From assembly GCA_002401155.1 (NCBI GenBank), contig NVSG01000002.1, positions 593,462 through 657,461 on the forward strand: a stretch of DNA of 64,000 bases. The letters run 5' to 3'. This DNA is from Hyphomicrobiales bacterium. GTDB lineage: Bacteria; Pseudomonadota; Alphaproteobacteria; Rhizobiales; Rhizobiaceae. Position numbers and translations under genes: made by a program. This document shows positions 35,812 through 44,675 of the stretch, in pieces. The number at the start of each line of letters is the position of its first letter. The first letter of the stretch is position 1. The notes beneath the pieces are model-generated. The model was given only the letters and a program-made list of their open reading frames with translations, was not told where the DNA came from and made no database searches.

Positions 35812-37067
35812 ACCGGAAAAAGATCAATCTCGTTTTGAAAGGCTATCCCCGTCTTTCAGAAACGTTCATCGCTCAGGAAATTCTTGAGCTTGAACGCGTT
35901 GGGTTCGAGATCGAAATCATCTCCCTGCGCCGTCCTTATGATAAAGGCACGCACCCCATCCACGATGAAATTTCCGCAAAACTGAGCTACCTCCCGGAAT
36001 ATCTCCACGAAGAACCATGGCGCGTATTCAAGGCATGGCTCAAGGCGCGAAATATGACCGGTTATCGTGCTGCGTTCCAGAAATTCAAAGCTGATTTAAA
36101 GCGCGACTGGACGAGAAATCGCATTCGCAGATTCGGTCAGGGGCTTGTATTGGCGGCGGAATTTTCCCATAGCGCAAATCTTTTTTATGCCCATTTCCTG
36201 CATACGCCAGCCTCTGCTACGAGATATGCTTCGATCATTTCGGGCGTTCCATTTTCCGTTTCGGCTCATGCAAAAGACATCTGGACATCGCCCGACTGGG
36301 AGCTGGCAGAAAAGCTTGCCGATTGCCAGTGGTGCGTTACCTGCACCAAAGGCGGCATGGAGAAACTGGCAAGCCTTGCGCCGGACAGCGATCGTGTAAA
36401 ACTGGTTTATCACGGGCTGGACCTGTCGCGCTTTCCTCCGCCCAAAGGCAAGCGCCCGGTGGATGAAAAGCGCGATGGAAGCGATGCCGATAAACCAATT
36501 CGGCTAATCACGGTCGGTAGGGCCGTGGCCAAAAAAGGCATCGATAATCTGCTCAATGCCTTGGCAAAATTGCCCAATGACCTTCACTGGCAGTGGACCC
36601 ATATTGGCGGTGGCGAGTTGCACGATGACCTTGTGCAACAGGCAAAAGAGCTTGGAATCATTGAAAATTGTAACTTCCTCGGTTCGAAATCCCAGCAGGA
36701 AGTGATCGCGGAATATAAGACTTCCGATATTTTCATCCTGCCATGCAAGATTGATGAAACAGGGGATCGCGACGGCCTGCCAAATGTGATTGTCGAAGCC
36801 GAAAGCCAACAGCTTCCCGTTATCACCACACCAATTTCCGGCATTCCGGAATTGATCCGCGACGATGGCAATGGCGTATTCGTTCAGCCAGATGATCTCG
36901 ACGAACTATGTGCCGCAATTGCCTCTCTCACCCAAGACCCCGAGCGCCGCAAACGGCTGGGTCTCGAAGGCGAAAAGAATGTGCGGGAAGATTTCGACCA
37001 CCTCTCAACCATCGGCCAATTGGTGGAATTATTAGACAACAGCCTTTCTAGATCGAGAACATCATGA
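35808..37067 (+). CDS. GT4-family glycosyltransferase (WcaL-like)
   Basis: A 419-residue GT-B transferase. It starts with TTG at 35808 overlapping the TGA of the previous gene (TTGA); no ATG is available before the conserved KINLVLKGYPRLSETFIAQEI. That segment and FYAHFLHTPASATRYASIISGVPFSVSAHAKDIW are typical of WcaL/colanic-acid-type GT4. The C-terminal domain has IRLITVGRAVAKKGIDNLLNAL, and the EX7E motif is in DGLPNVIVEAESQQLPVITT. It overlaps the next gene by 4 bp (ATGA). Acceptor unknown. Confidence 0.87.
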   Translation: MNRKKINLVLKGYPRLSETFIAQEILELERVGFEIEIISLRRPYDKGTHPIHDEISAKLSYLPEYLHEEPWRVFKAWLKARNMTGYRAAFQKFKADLKRDWTRNRIRRFGQGLVLAAEFSHSANLFYAHFLHTPASATRYASIISGVPFSVSAHAKDIWTSPDWELAEKLADCQWCVTCTKGGMEKLASLAPDSDRVKLVYHGLDLSRFPPPKGKRPVDEKRDGSDADKPIRLITVGRAVAKKGIDNLLNALAKLPNDLHWQWTHIGGGELHDDLVQQAKELGIIENCNFLGSKSQQEVIAEYKTSDIFILPCKIDETGDRDGLPNVIVEAESQQLPVITTPISGIPELIRDDGNGVFVQPDDLDELCAAIASLTQDPERRKRLGLEGEKNVREDFDHLSTIGQLVELLDNSLSRSRTS

Positions 37068-38230
37068 ACGAGACCGTGAAGCCAAAAGTTATGTTTTACG
37101 TCCAGCATTTGTTGGGCATCGGTCATGTCTTCCGCGCGGTTCGCGTTGCTCAGGCGCTGGCAAGAGCTGGTTGTGAAACCCATGTGGTCTGGGGTGGCAC
37201 AAAGATTGAGAGCCTCAACACCGATGGTCTGCAAATGACCTATCTGGAAGCTGTACGCGTCCAGAACGAAGATTTCAAAACTTTGTTAAAGATCGACGGA
37301 ACGCCGATTTCCGAAGAGGGAAAACAACAACGCGGCCGAAATTTACTGGGCCTGTTCCATCGGGTAAAGCCTGATATCGTTATCACCGAAGCCTATCCGT
37401 TCGGACGACGGCAAATGCGCTTTGAACTTCTGCCATTGCTGGAAGCTGTCAAAAATGCCGACTGGCACCCGATGATGGTCTCATCCATCCGCGATATTAT
37501 GCAGGAAAATAGGGTGGAAAAACGGGTGCGCGAATCCATCGATCTTATCAAAAACTGGTTTGATCTGGTGATGGTCCACGGAGATGAAGCGCTGATTTCT
37601 GTTGGCGAGACCCTGCAAAATACCGACGAGATTGCCGATAAAATTGTTCACACAGGTTTGGTGACCCCGGAGCCGGTAAATCTGGATATTGCTCCAAGCG
37701 TAAGTCCGGATGTGTTGGTTTCCGCAGGCGGCGGGGCAGTGGGGTTGGGTCTGATGAAGGTCGCGATTAAAGCCATGAACCATTGCGAAAAATTCCCGAC
37801 CAATTGGCTTTTGGTAACCGGTCCGGATTTACCGCAAACTGAATTTGATCAATTATTAAAGGACGTCCCGACCGGCATGGACGTGATCCGGTTTATCCCT
37901 GACCTTGCCCGTGTCATGGCGGCAGCTAAGGTATCTGTCTCAAGGGCCGGTTATAATACGGTGGGCGATATTTTGCGCGCCGGAACGAGCGCCGTGCTTG
38001 TTCCATTTGCCGGAGGAATTGAAACAGAACAATTACGCCGGGCACAAATGATGGATGAACGCGGCGTTGCAACCTTGCTTCTGGAAGAAGAGCTTTCGCC
38101 GGAAAGCCTTGCTAAAAGTATCGATGCCGCCGCTGCAAAGCCTGTTGCAGCAATCGATCTGGACCTTAATGGTGCCGACAATGCAGCAAAAATGCTTATC
38201 AATACTCATCAAAATCATATGGCCAAATAA
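37064..38230 (+). CDS. GT28/COG4671-like glycosyltransferase (second paralogue)
   Basis: A 388-residue MurG-like GT-B protein with HLLGIGHVFRAVRVAQALARAG at residues 15-36 (GxGHxxR). The C-terminal nucleotide-sugar site includes VSAGGGAVGLGLM, SRAGYNTVGDILRAGTSAVLVPFAGGIETEQLRRA near 310-345. It aligns along its length with the first gene of the operon but is clearly diverged, so the pair probably catalyses two different steps. It is the last gene of the operon; 144 bp follow before the Liv-type binding protein. Confidence 0.82.
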   Translation: MNETVKPKVMFYVQHLLGIGHVFRAVRVAQALARAGCETHVVWGGTKIESLNTDGLQMTYLEAVRVQNEDFKTLLKIDGTPISEEGKQQRGRNLLGLFHRVKPDIVITEAYPFGRRQMRFELLPLLEAVKNADWHPMMVSSIRDIMQENRVEKRVRESIDLIKNWFDLVMVHGDEALISVGETLQNTDEIADKIVHTGLVTPEPVNLDIAPSVSPDVLVSAGGGAVGLGLMKVAIKAMNHCEKFPTNWLLVTGPDLPQTEFDQLLKDVPTGMDVIRFIPDLARVMAAAKVSVSRAGYNTVGDILRAGTSAVLVPFAGGIETEQLRRAQMMDERGVATLLLEEELSPESLAKSIDAAAAKPVAAIDLDLNGADNAAKMLINTHQNHMAK

Positions 38231-38374
38231 CACCCGGCTCTTCTTCGCTACACTTTCCACATAACCCTAAAGGCTAATAGCGCATTCCTCCCTTTTGCGT
38301 CACTACTTTCCCAGCAGTTTAAGTTGCATCATTCGCAATTTTGAATTGCATCTATTTCCAAGGGAGGAATTATT

Positions 38375-39724
38375 ATGACAAAACTGATAAGCGGCTTTAC
38401 TCGCCGCGGTATCATCAAAACTGGTGCTGTTGGCGCTGGCGCTTTGGCGATGCCTCTTGTTTTCACTGGTTCTGCCAGTGCTTACACCAATGAACCTACA
38501 GGTTCAGATGTAACATTTGGTTTCAACGTACCTCAGACCGGCGCATATGCCGATGAGGGTGCTGATGAGCTTCGCGCTTATGAGCTTGCTGTTGAACATA
38601 TCAATGGCGGCGGCGACGGCGGCATGATCAACACCATGAAGCCACTATCTCTTAAAGGTAATGGCGTTAACGGTAAGAAAGTTGTGTACGTTACCGGTGA
38701 TACGCAAACCAAAGCTGATGCCGCTCGTGCTTCTGCTAAATCCATGATCGAAAAAGACGGCGCTGTAATGATTACCGGTGGTTCATCCTCCGGTGTTGCT
38801 ATTGCTGTGCAGGGTCTTTGTCAGGATGCTGGCGTGATCTTCATGGCTGGTCTTACCCACTCAAATGATACGACTGGTAAAGACAAAAAAGCCAATGGCT
38901 TCCGTCACTTCTTTAACGCTTATATGTCAGCTGCCGCTTTGGCACCTGTGCTTAAAAGCGCATATGGCGAAGGTCGTAACGTTTACCATCTGACTGCTGA
39001 TTACACTTGGGGCTGGACACAGGAAAAATCCATTGTTGCAGCAACTGAAGCTATGGGTTGGAACACAGTCAAAACAGTTCTGACGCCGCTGACTACCAAG
39101 GATTTCTCTTCCTATATTGCGCCAATCATCGCTTCCGGCGCTGATACATTGGTTCTGAACCATTACGGCGGGAACATGATCAACTCACTCACAAGTGCTG
39201 TTGAATTTGGTCTTCGCGACAAAGTAGTAAACGGCAAGGATTTCCAAATCATCGTGCCTCTTTACTCTCGTTTGATGGCTCAGGGTGCTGGCGCTAACGT
39301 TAAAGGCATCTTTGGTTCAACAAACTGGCATTGGTCTCTGCAAGATGCAGGTTCACAAGCTTTTGTTAAATCCTTCGGCCAAAAATACGGTCGTCCGCCT
39401 TCACAGGCTGCTCACACAACTTATGTGCAAACACTGCTTTATGCAGATGCTTGTGAGCGCTCAGGCACATTCAACCCTTGCGGTGTTGGTGAGGCTCTTG
39501 AAGGTCACAAATTCGACGGCATGGGCAATGGCCCAACAGAATATCGTGCCGCCGATCACCAGTGCTTCAAAGACGTGCTGGTTGTGAAGGGTAAAGAGAA
39601 CCCGACATCAGACTTCGATTTGCTCGAAGTTGTTGAAGTGACACCACGTGCACAGGTCGAGTATGCACCTGATCACGAAATGTTTGCCGGTGGCAGCCTT
39701 GGAAAATGTAATCCAGGCGCATAA
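38375..39724 (+). CDS. Tat-exported Liv/HAAT-type substrate-binding protein
   Basis: Periplasmic binding protein of a branched-chain amino-acid-type ABC importer, 449 residues. The N-terminus has a twin-arginine signal, TRRGIIKTGAVGAG then a hydrophobic stretch, with cleavage near residue 37 (SASA). Peripla_BP_6-type features follow: VTFGFNVPQTGAYADEG, VMITGGSSSGVAIAVQGLCQDAGV and the FGSTNWHWSLQDAGSQAFVKSF region. Codon choice is strongly biased (repeated GCT, GGT, CTT), which suggests high expression. Tat export implies folding, or cofactor or ligand loading, before export. Two TTGCATC repeats 22 bp apart (38324, 38346) lie upstream, then GGGAGGA. Substrate unknown. Confidence 0.9.
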   Translation: MTKLISGFTRRGIIKTGAVGAGALAMPLVFTGSASAYTNEPTGSDVTFGFNVPQTGAYADEGADELRAYELAVEHINGGGDGGMINTMKPLSLKGNGVNGKKVVYVTGDTQTKADAARASAKSMIEKDGAVMITGGSSSGVAIAVQGLCQDAGVIFMAGLTHSNDTTGKDKKANGFRHFFNAYMSAAALAPVLKSAYGEGRNVYHLTADYTWGWTQEKSIVAATEAMGWNTVKTVLTPLTTKDFSSYIAPIIASGADTLVLNHYGGNMINSLTSAVEFGLRDKVVNGKDFQIIVPLYSRLMAQGAGANVKGIFGSTNWHWSLQDAGSQAFVKSFGQKYGRPPSQAAHTTYVQTLLYADACERSGTFNPCGVGEALEGHKFDGMGNGPTEYRAADHQCFKDVLVVKGKENPTSDFDLLEVVEVTPRAQVEYAPDHEMFAGGSLGKCNPGA

Positions 39725-39743
39725 GCTAGCCGAACAACAATAA

Positions 39744-39771
39744 CCAATTGCCCCCAATCAGGGGCAATTGG
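39744..39771 (+). terminator. Perfect 11-bp stem between binding protein and permease genes
   Basis: CCAATTGCCCC (39744-39754) and GGGGCAATTGG (39761-39771) form a perfect stem with a 6-nt loop 20 bp after the binding-protein stop. Only a weak pyrimidine-rich tract follows (GCTTCCTGT), so it may be a partial terminator or an mRNA-stabilising hairpin that keeps binding-protein output above that of the transporter genes. Confidence 0.55.
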
Positions 39772-39885
39772 GCTTCCTGTGTATAGAACCAGTAATCAAT
39801 TTTCCAATCGTTGAGTTCAACCACGATTGAGACTAATTTTGTGGCCATAACCCAAATTTAGACCCAAATTTAGAAATGGAACCCA

Positions 39886-39910
39886 GATTAAGCGGGACAT
39901 AAGCTTAATC
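39886..39910. promoter_or_regulatory. Dyad GATTAAGC/GCTTAATC before the Liv permease gene
   Basis: An 8-bp perfect inverted repeat (39886-39893 and 39903-39910, 9-bp spacer) sits 13 bp before the permease ATG and abuts its purine-rich ribosome site. A direct repeat of ACCCAAATTTAGA lies just upstream (about 39849-39873). It could be an operator or a leader hairpin. Confidence 0.35.
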
Positions 39911-39923
39911 GGGAACGGGGCAT

Positions 39924-40955
39924 ATGATGGACGCAGTCTTTCTGCAATTTTTAAATGGCCTTGATAAAGGCAGTGCCTATGCGCTTATCGCGCTTGGTCT
40001 GACGCTTATCTTCGGCACGCTCGGCGTGGTAAACTTTGCTCACGGCGCATTGTTCATGATTGGTGCCTTTTGCGCCGTTGTGACACGCAAGATATTGACG
40101 CTGGAAAGCGTTGTCTTAAGTGCCACCGAAAAGACCCCTTGGGGCACACCAAAAGAAATTAAAACCGCCTATGTAGAGGCATGGTTTGGCGACTTTGGCG
40201 CCACAATGATCGAATATTCGATATTGTTTTCAATCCTGTTTGCCATTCCCGTGATGATGATTATTGGCATCGTCATGGAGCGGGGCCTGATTAAGCATTT
40301 CTATAAACGCCCCCACGCAGACCAGATTTTGGTAACTTTCGGGCTGGCAATTGTTTTGCAGGAAATCATCAAGGCATGGTTTGGTGCCAATCCGATACCG
40401 CAGCCCGCGCCCGCCTCTCTAACCGGCTCAATCGATATCGGCATATGGCTCGGTATGACCGCCGACGCGCTGGTCTATCCGCTTTGGCGCCTGATTTATT
40501 TCGTATTCTCAGCGGTGATCATCGGCGCCACTTTTGCCTTCCTCCAGCTTACAACCTACGGCATGGTCGTGCGCGCTGGCATGGCAGACCGTGAAACCGT
40601 GGGTCTTCTTGGTATCAATATCGACAGGCGGTTTACCTTCATGTTCGGAATGGCCGCTGTTATTACCGGCCTTGCCGGGGTGATGTATACGCCTATCCTT
40701 TCGCCAAATTATACGTTGGGCATGGACTTTCTGGTGCTCTGTTTCGTGGTTGTGGTGGTTGGCGGCATGGGCAGTCTGCCCGGTGCGATCGTCGCTGGGT
40801 TCATGCTTGGCATCCTGCAAAGTTTTGCAGCGATGAACGAGGTCAAGGCGATCATTCCCGGCATCGATCAAATCATAATCTATTTGGTGGCCGTTATTGT
40901 TCTAATGACAAGACCTCGCGGGCTAATGGGCCGCAAGGGTGTGATGGAAGACTGA
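39924..40955 (+). CDS. Branched-chain amino-acid-type ABC permease, LivH-like
   Basis: A 343-residue inner-membrane permease with about eight hydrophobic helices. It begins [41 protein letters not shown], the hallmark LivH N-terminus. The cytoplasmic loop [25 protein letters not shown] corresponds to the EAA-like ATPase contact. A hydrophilic insertion (about 55-95) between the first helices is longer than in E. coli LivH. Two in-frame ATGs are adjacent at 39924/39927. A 4-bp gap separates it from the LivM-like gene. Confidence 0.92.
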   Translation: MMDAVFLQFLNGLDKGSAYALIALGLTLIFGTLGVVNFAHGALFMIGAFCAVVTRKILTLESVVLSATEKTPWGTPKEIKTAYVEAWFGDFGATMIEYSILFSILFAIPVMMIIGIVMERGLIKHFYKRPHADQILVTFGLAIVLQEIIKAWFGANPIPQPAPASLTGSIDIGIWLGMTADALVYPLWRLIYFVFSAVIIGATFAFLQLTTYGMVVRAGMADRETVGLLGINIDRRFTFMFGMAAVITGLAGVMYTPILSPNYTLGMDFLVLCFVVVVVGGMGSLPGAIVAGFMLGILQSFAAMNEVKAIIPGIDQIIIYLVAVIVLMTRPRGLMGRKGVMED

Positions 40956-40959
40956 TCCA

Positions 40960-42141
40960 ATGTTTGAGAAACTAAAAAACAACGACAAACTGATAATGCT
41001 CGGCTTCACCATCATGGTGTTTGCCGGACCTATCATTTTGGCCCCGTTTGGCGCTGGCTATCCTGATCTGCTCCAACGTTTCGCGATCTTCGGAATTTTT
41101 GCCATCGGCTTTAATATCTTGTTTGGTCTGACTGGATATTTATCATTTGGCCACGCCGCATTTTTGGGTATCGGTTCTTATTCCGCCATGTGGATGTTTA
41201 AGTTACTCACCATGAATGTGATACCGGCACTGATTTTGTCGGTCATTGTTTCCGGGCTGTTTTCCGTGGTGATTGGTTATATGAGCCTGAGGCGATCAGG
41301 GATTTATTTCTCGATCCTGACGTTGGCCTTTGCCCAGATGAGCTATAATCTAGCCTATTCCGTTTTCACCCCGATTACCAATGGTGAAACCGGTTTGCAG
41401 CTTCGTTTGCAAGATGCACGCATTCTTGATGCGGTGAACACGTCTGGTTCGTTACCCTCTCCCATGCTGTTTGGATTGAAGCTTAACGCGACCAACGTGG
41501 TAGAAATGTTCGGCATGAAGTTGCAATTTAACTGGGGCTTTTATTTCTGTGCCATCATTTTGATCGCCGCGTTTTATGTATCCCTGCGAATTTTCCGCTC
41601 CCCTTTTGGGCTGATGCTAAGGGCTGTGAAAACCAATCAAAACCGTTTGAATTATACCGGTATTAACACGCGTCCATACACGCTGGGAGCCTTCGTGATC
41701 TCTGGCATGTATGCAGGCCTTGCCGGTGCGCTTCTGGTTTGCACCGATCCATTGGCAGGTCCCGAGCGTATGCAGTGGACGGCTTCCGGCGAGGTGGTTT
41801 TGATGACCATCCTGGGCGGTGTTGGAACTCTGATCGGTCCGGTAATCGGTGCGGGCGTGATTAAGTATTCCGAGAATATTTTCTCGAAAATCAACGATAA
41901 GGTTCTCGAAGGATATTTCGCAATGATGCCCGAGAGCATTTCAGATTTTCTGGTGTTCATCGTAAGCCCGTTTGTTGGTAGTGGCTGGCATTTGACCCTT
42001 GGCCTGACGTTCATGCTGGTCGTGACCTTCCTGCCGGGCGGTTTGGTGGAAGGCGCCACACGAATTTTCGACTGGCTTGGTTCCATCGGTAAAAAAACAA
42101 AATCAGCAAAACCCGGTGGCAACACCGAAGCCGCAGAATAG
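40960..42141 (+). CDS. Branched-chain amino-acid-type ABC permease, LivM-like
   Basis: A 393-residue permease. [36 protein letters not shown] (about 45-80) is the LivM signature, and [34 protein letters not shown] near 222-255 is the cytoplasmic coupling loop. The C-terminus is polar and Lys/Ala-rich. An insertion of about 50 residues between helices (about 150-195) is larger than usual. The next gene is 13 bp downstream with GAAGGTAGACGGG before its ATG. It forms the channel with the LivH-like subunit. Confidence 0.92.
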   Translation: MFEKLKNNDKLIMLGFTIMVFAGPIILAPFGAGYPDLLQRFAIFGIFAIGFNILFGLTGYLSFGHAAFLGIGSYSAMWMFKLLTMNVIPALILSVIVSGLFSVVIGYMSLRRSGIYFSILTLAFAQMSYNLAYSVFTPITNGETGLQLRLQDARILDAVNTSGSLPSPMLFGLKLNATNVVEMFGMKLQFNWGFYFCAIILIAAFYVSLRIFRSPFGLMLRAVKTNQNRLNYTGINTRPYTLGAFVISGMYAGLAGALLVCTDPLAGPERMQWTASGEVVLMTILGGVGTLIGPVIGAGVIKYSENIFSKINDKVLEGYFAMMPESISDFLVFIVSPFVGSGWHLTLGLTFMLVVTFLPGGLVEGATRIFDWLGSIGKKTKSAKPGGNTEAAE

Positions 42142-42154
42142 AAGGTAGACGGGA

Positions 42155-42916
42155 ATGGGTATTTTAGAAGTCCAGAACGTCAGTAAGCGATTTGGTGGCC
42201 TGCAGGCGCTGGACGACGTTAATCTAAGCGTGGAAGAGGGCACCATTCACGCGATTATCGGCCCCAATGGCGCAGGTAAATCCACCTTGCTCAATTGCTT
42301 CGTTGGTCGTCTGTTGCCGGATGCAGGTACGGTTCTTTTTCAAGGCAATTCTCTGCTCGGCAAAAAGCCGCACGAGATCAATCAGATGGGTGTATCTCGG
42401 GTATTTCAAACGCCCGAAATTTTCACCGATCTGACGATCTTGGAAAATGTGATGATCCCAACCTTCGCCAAACGGGATGGGGCTTTCAAGTTCAATCCAT
42501 TTGGCCGGGTGTTGAAAGAGGTCGAAATCAAGGAGCATGCAGAAAAATTATTACATGACGTCGGACTGCAAGACAGTTTGACCGAGCCTGCCTCAGCCAT
42601 GTCGAGGGGCAATAAGCGTCGGCTGGAGCTGGCCATGTGCCTGTCACAGGAGCCAAAACTATTATTGCTCGATGAGCCAACCGCCGGTATGGCCAGAGCC
42701 GATACCAATGCAACCATCGATCTGCTGAAAGAGATTGGCAAAAGTCACGACGTCACATTGGTCATTATCGAGCACGACATGCATGTTGTGTTTTCTCTTG
42801 CCGATAAAATTTCAGTATTGGCGCAAGGCACTGTCATTGTTGAAGACTTGCCGGAAAATATTAAAGGCAATCCGAAGGTCAAGGAAGCCTATTTAGGGGA
42901 AACTGACGATGGATAA
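42155..42916 (+). CDS. ABC ATPase, LivG-like
   Basis: Cytoplasmic ATPase of 253 residues. Walker A GPNGAGKS at about 37-44, signature MSRGNKRRLELAMCL near 149 (Ser-Arg-Gly in place of the usual SGG), Walker B LLLLDEP near 168 and H-loop IEHDMHVVF near 205. The LivG-type C-terminal tail (NPKVKEAYLG) is present. It overlaps the LivF-like gene by 8 bp. The altered signature is seen in some Liv-type ATPases and need not impair function. Confidence 0.92.
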   Translation: MGILEVQNVSKRFGGLQALDDVNLSVEEGTIHAIIGPNGAGKSTLLNCFVGRLLPDAGTVLFQGNSLLGKKPHEINQMGVSRVFQTPEIFTDLTILENVMIPTFAKRDGAFKFNPFGRVLKEVEIKEHAEKLLHDVGLQDSLTEPASAMSRGNKRRLELAMCLSQEPKLLLLDEPTAGMARADTNATIDLLKEIGKSHDVTLVIIEHDMHVVFSLADKISVLAQGTVIVEDLPENIKGNPKVKEAYLGETDDG

Positions 42917-43658
42917 AAAAGCCAATATGGGCGCCAATCAGGCGTCGAACGCGCCTGCATTTTTCTCCGTATGGGATATGCACGCCTATTATGGCGAAAG
43001 CTATATTGTTCAGGGTATCAGCTTCAATATCCATGAAGGTGAAATTCTGGCCTTGTTAGGTCGTAACGGTGCCGGAAAAACATCCACTTTGCGTGCCATC
43101 GCCCGGGTAGACGATCCTGTATTAACCCATGGTGAAATCTGGCTTGACCACCAGCCTTTGCACGAAATGGTGTCCTATCAGGCCGCGATTTCGGGCGTGG
43201 CACTTGTGCCGGAAGATCGGCGCATTATTGCCGGGCTGACCGTTGAAGAAAATCTTCAATTGGCCCAGATCGTGCAACCCCATGGCTGGTCGATTGAGCG
43301 TATCTATGAATTATTTCCAAGGCTTGGCGAGCGACGCAAGCAAGAGGGTATAACGCTCTCCGGCGGCGAACAGCAAATGCTGGCCATCGGCCGCGCCCTT
43401 GCTCGCGACATCAAATTGCTTTTGCTGGATGAACCTTATGAGGGCCTCGCGCCGATCATCGTTCAGGAAATTGAAAAGACCCTGAGAGAAATCAAATCCC
43501 TCGGTATCACCACCATCATCGTTGAACAAAATGCGGTGGCGGCACTCAAGCTTGCCGATCGCGCTGTCATTATGGATACCGGTGAAATCGTCTTTTCTGG
43601 CTTAGCATCAGAGGTTCTGGAAAACGAGCAATTGCGCCACGATTATCTGGCCATCTAG
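42909..43658 (+). CDS. ABC ATPase, LivF-like
   Basis: Second ATPase subunit, 249 residues with a 20-residue polar N-terminal extension. Walker A GRNGAGKT near 52-59, ALVPEDRRIIAGLTVEENL near 98-116 (the LivF-specific PE-R-F-LTV region), signature LSGGEQQMLAIGRAL near 149 and Walker B LLLLDEP near 170. It ends the importer operon. Its final 4 bp overlap the stop of the convergent soxR gene. Confidence 0.93.
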   Translation: MDKKANMGANQASNAPAFFSVWDMHAYYGESYIVQGISFNIHEGEILALLGRNGAGKTSTLRAIARVDDPVLTHGEIWLDHQPLHEMVSYQAAISGVALVPEDRRIIAGLTVEENLQLAQIVQPHGWSIERIYELFPRLGERRKQEGITLSGGEQQMLAIGRALARDIKLLLLDEPYEGLAPIIVQEIEKTLREIKSLGITTIIVEQNAVAALKLADRAVIMDTGEIVFSGLASEVLENEQLRHDYLAI

Positions 43659-44113
43659 AGCGAAGGCGCTACATCGCCCATAAGGTAACGCGGGCCGGGG
43701 CCATGAATGCTGGCCCGGTCTTCCGGGTTGTACAATTTACATTTGTCCAACGACAGACACCCGCAGCCGATACAACCATCGAGTTTGTCGCGAAGCTGAG
43801 TTAGTGATTCAATCTTTGCATCAAGCTCCACACGGAAACTTGCGCTGATCTTCGCCCAATCTCTCTTATTCGGTGCCCGTCCATCAGGAAGCATTTGAAG
43901 TTGGTCCCGGATTTGCCGGATTGTGAAACCGAATTGCTGTGCGATCAGTACAAAAGATAATTTCCTGATATCCGAACGTAAAAATCGCCTCTGTCCGCCA
44001 GCGTTACGAAACGGTTTTATCAAATTTTTCGTTTCATAAAAACGAATGGCTGAAACGGATAATCCCGTGCGCTCCGCCAACTGGCCTATGGATATCATTG
44101 CTTTCAATGTCAT
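43655..44113 (-). CDS. soxR: Redox-sensing MerR-family activator SoxR
   Basis: A 2Fe-2S sensor that activates target promoters when oxidised by redox-cycling compounds. The 152-residue protein has the MerR winged helix (SIGQLAERTGLSVSAIRFYETKNLI), a dimerisation helix and the cluster motif CIGCGCLSLDKC giving Cys114, Cys117, Cys119 and Cys125. The divergent VOC gene has a SoxR box in its promoter. No soxS is present, consistent with SoxR acting directly on targets outside enterics. The ATG at 44113 has an alternative in-frame ATG six codons in, which would also fit the family start. Confidence 0.95.
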   Translation of the reverse strand: MTLKAMISIGQLAERTGLSVSAIRFYETKNLIKPFRNAGGQRRFLRSDIRKLSFVLIAQQFGFTIRQIRDQLQMLPDGRAPNKRDWAKISASFRVELDAKIESLTQLRDKLDGCIGCGCLSLDKCKLYNPEDRASIHGPGPRYLMGDVAPSL

Positions 44114-44134
44114 ATTTATTTTCCCAAAAATACC

Positions 44135-44165
44135 TTGACCTCAAGTTAGGTTGAGGAATTACATT
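44135..44165 (+). promoter_or_regulatory. SoxR-dependent promoter (SoxR box within 19-bp spacer)
   Basis: CCTCAAGTTAGGTTGAGG at 44139-44156 matches the palindromic SoxR box (CCTCAAGTTAACTTGAGG) at 16 of 18 positions. It lies between a -35 TTGACC (44135-44140) and a -10 TACATT (44160-44165) spaced by 19 bp, the overlong spacer characteristic of MerR-family activation. The promoter points at the VOC gene; soxR is divergent. Confidence 0.85.
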
Positions 44166-44212
44166 AGGTAAATCGAAGTGTCAATTATCACCTGAAGTGA
44201 GAGGAATATCCC

Positions 44213-44593
44213 ATGACATCAGCTTTTTTGGAACACGTAAATATTACCGTCACCGACCCAGAAGCAGCGGCGCAAACTCTTTGCCGTATGTTTGACTGGC
44301 ACATTCGTTGGCGGGGGGATTCCATATATGAGGGCCTGTCTGTGCATGTCGGTTCGGATAGTTCTTACCTCGCTCTGTATTCAAAAGGTGACCCGCGGGA
44401 GCAGGAAGCAAGCACATACGATATCCAAGGTGGACTTAATCATCTTGCCATCGTGGTTGATGATTTAGATGAAACGGAAGCACGTATTCGCAAGGCCGGG
44501 TTCGATACCCATTCCCATGCAGATTATGAACCGGGAAAACGTTTCTATTTTCACTTTAACGATGGCATCGAGTTTGAAGTAGTGAGCTATTAG
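44213..44593 (+). CDS. VOC-superfamily (glyoxalase-like) protein under SoxR
   Basis: A 126-residue protein with the paired beta-alpha-beta-beta-beta modules of the vicinal-oxygen-chelate fold: EHVNITVTDPEAAAQTLCRMF at the start and LNHLAIVVDDLDETEARIRKAGF from about 80. Possible metal ligands are His near the first strand, His in LNHLAI and the Glu in GIEFEVVSY. Members include glyoxalase I, fosfomycin- and bleomycin-type resistance proteins and dioxygenases; which one this is cannot be read out. Its position behind a SoxR promoter suggests protection against redox-active compounds. Confidence 0.85.
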   Translation: MTSAFLEHVNITVTDPEAAAQTLCRMFDWHIRWRGDSIYEGLSVHVGSDSSYLALYSKGDPREQEASTYDIQGGLNHLAIVVDDLDETEARIRKAGFDTHSHADYEPGKRFYFHFNDGIEFEVVSY

Positions 44594-44675
44594 ATTTTCT
44601 GAGTCCTCTATTGGTTGAATTTCCTCCGGTTTCGTGTTGTGCATGGGTTAACAATCGAAATCGGAGAAAACCACC

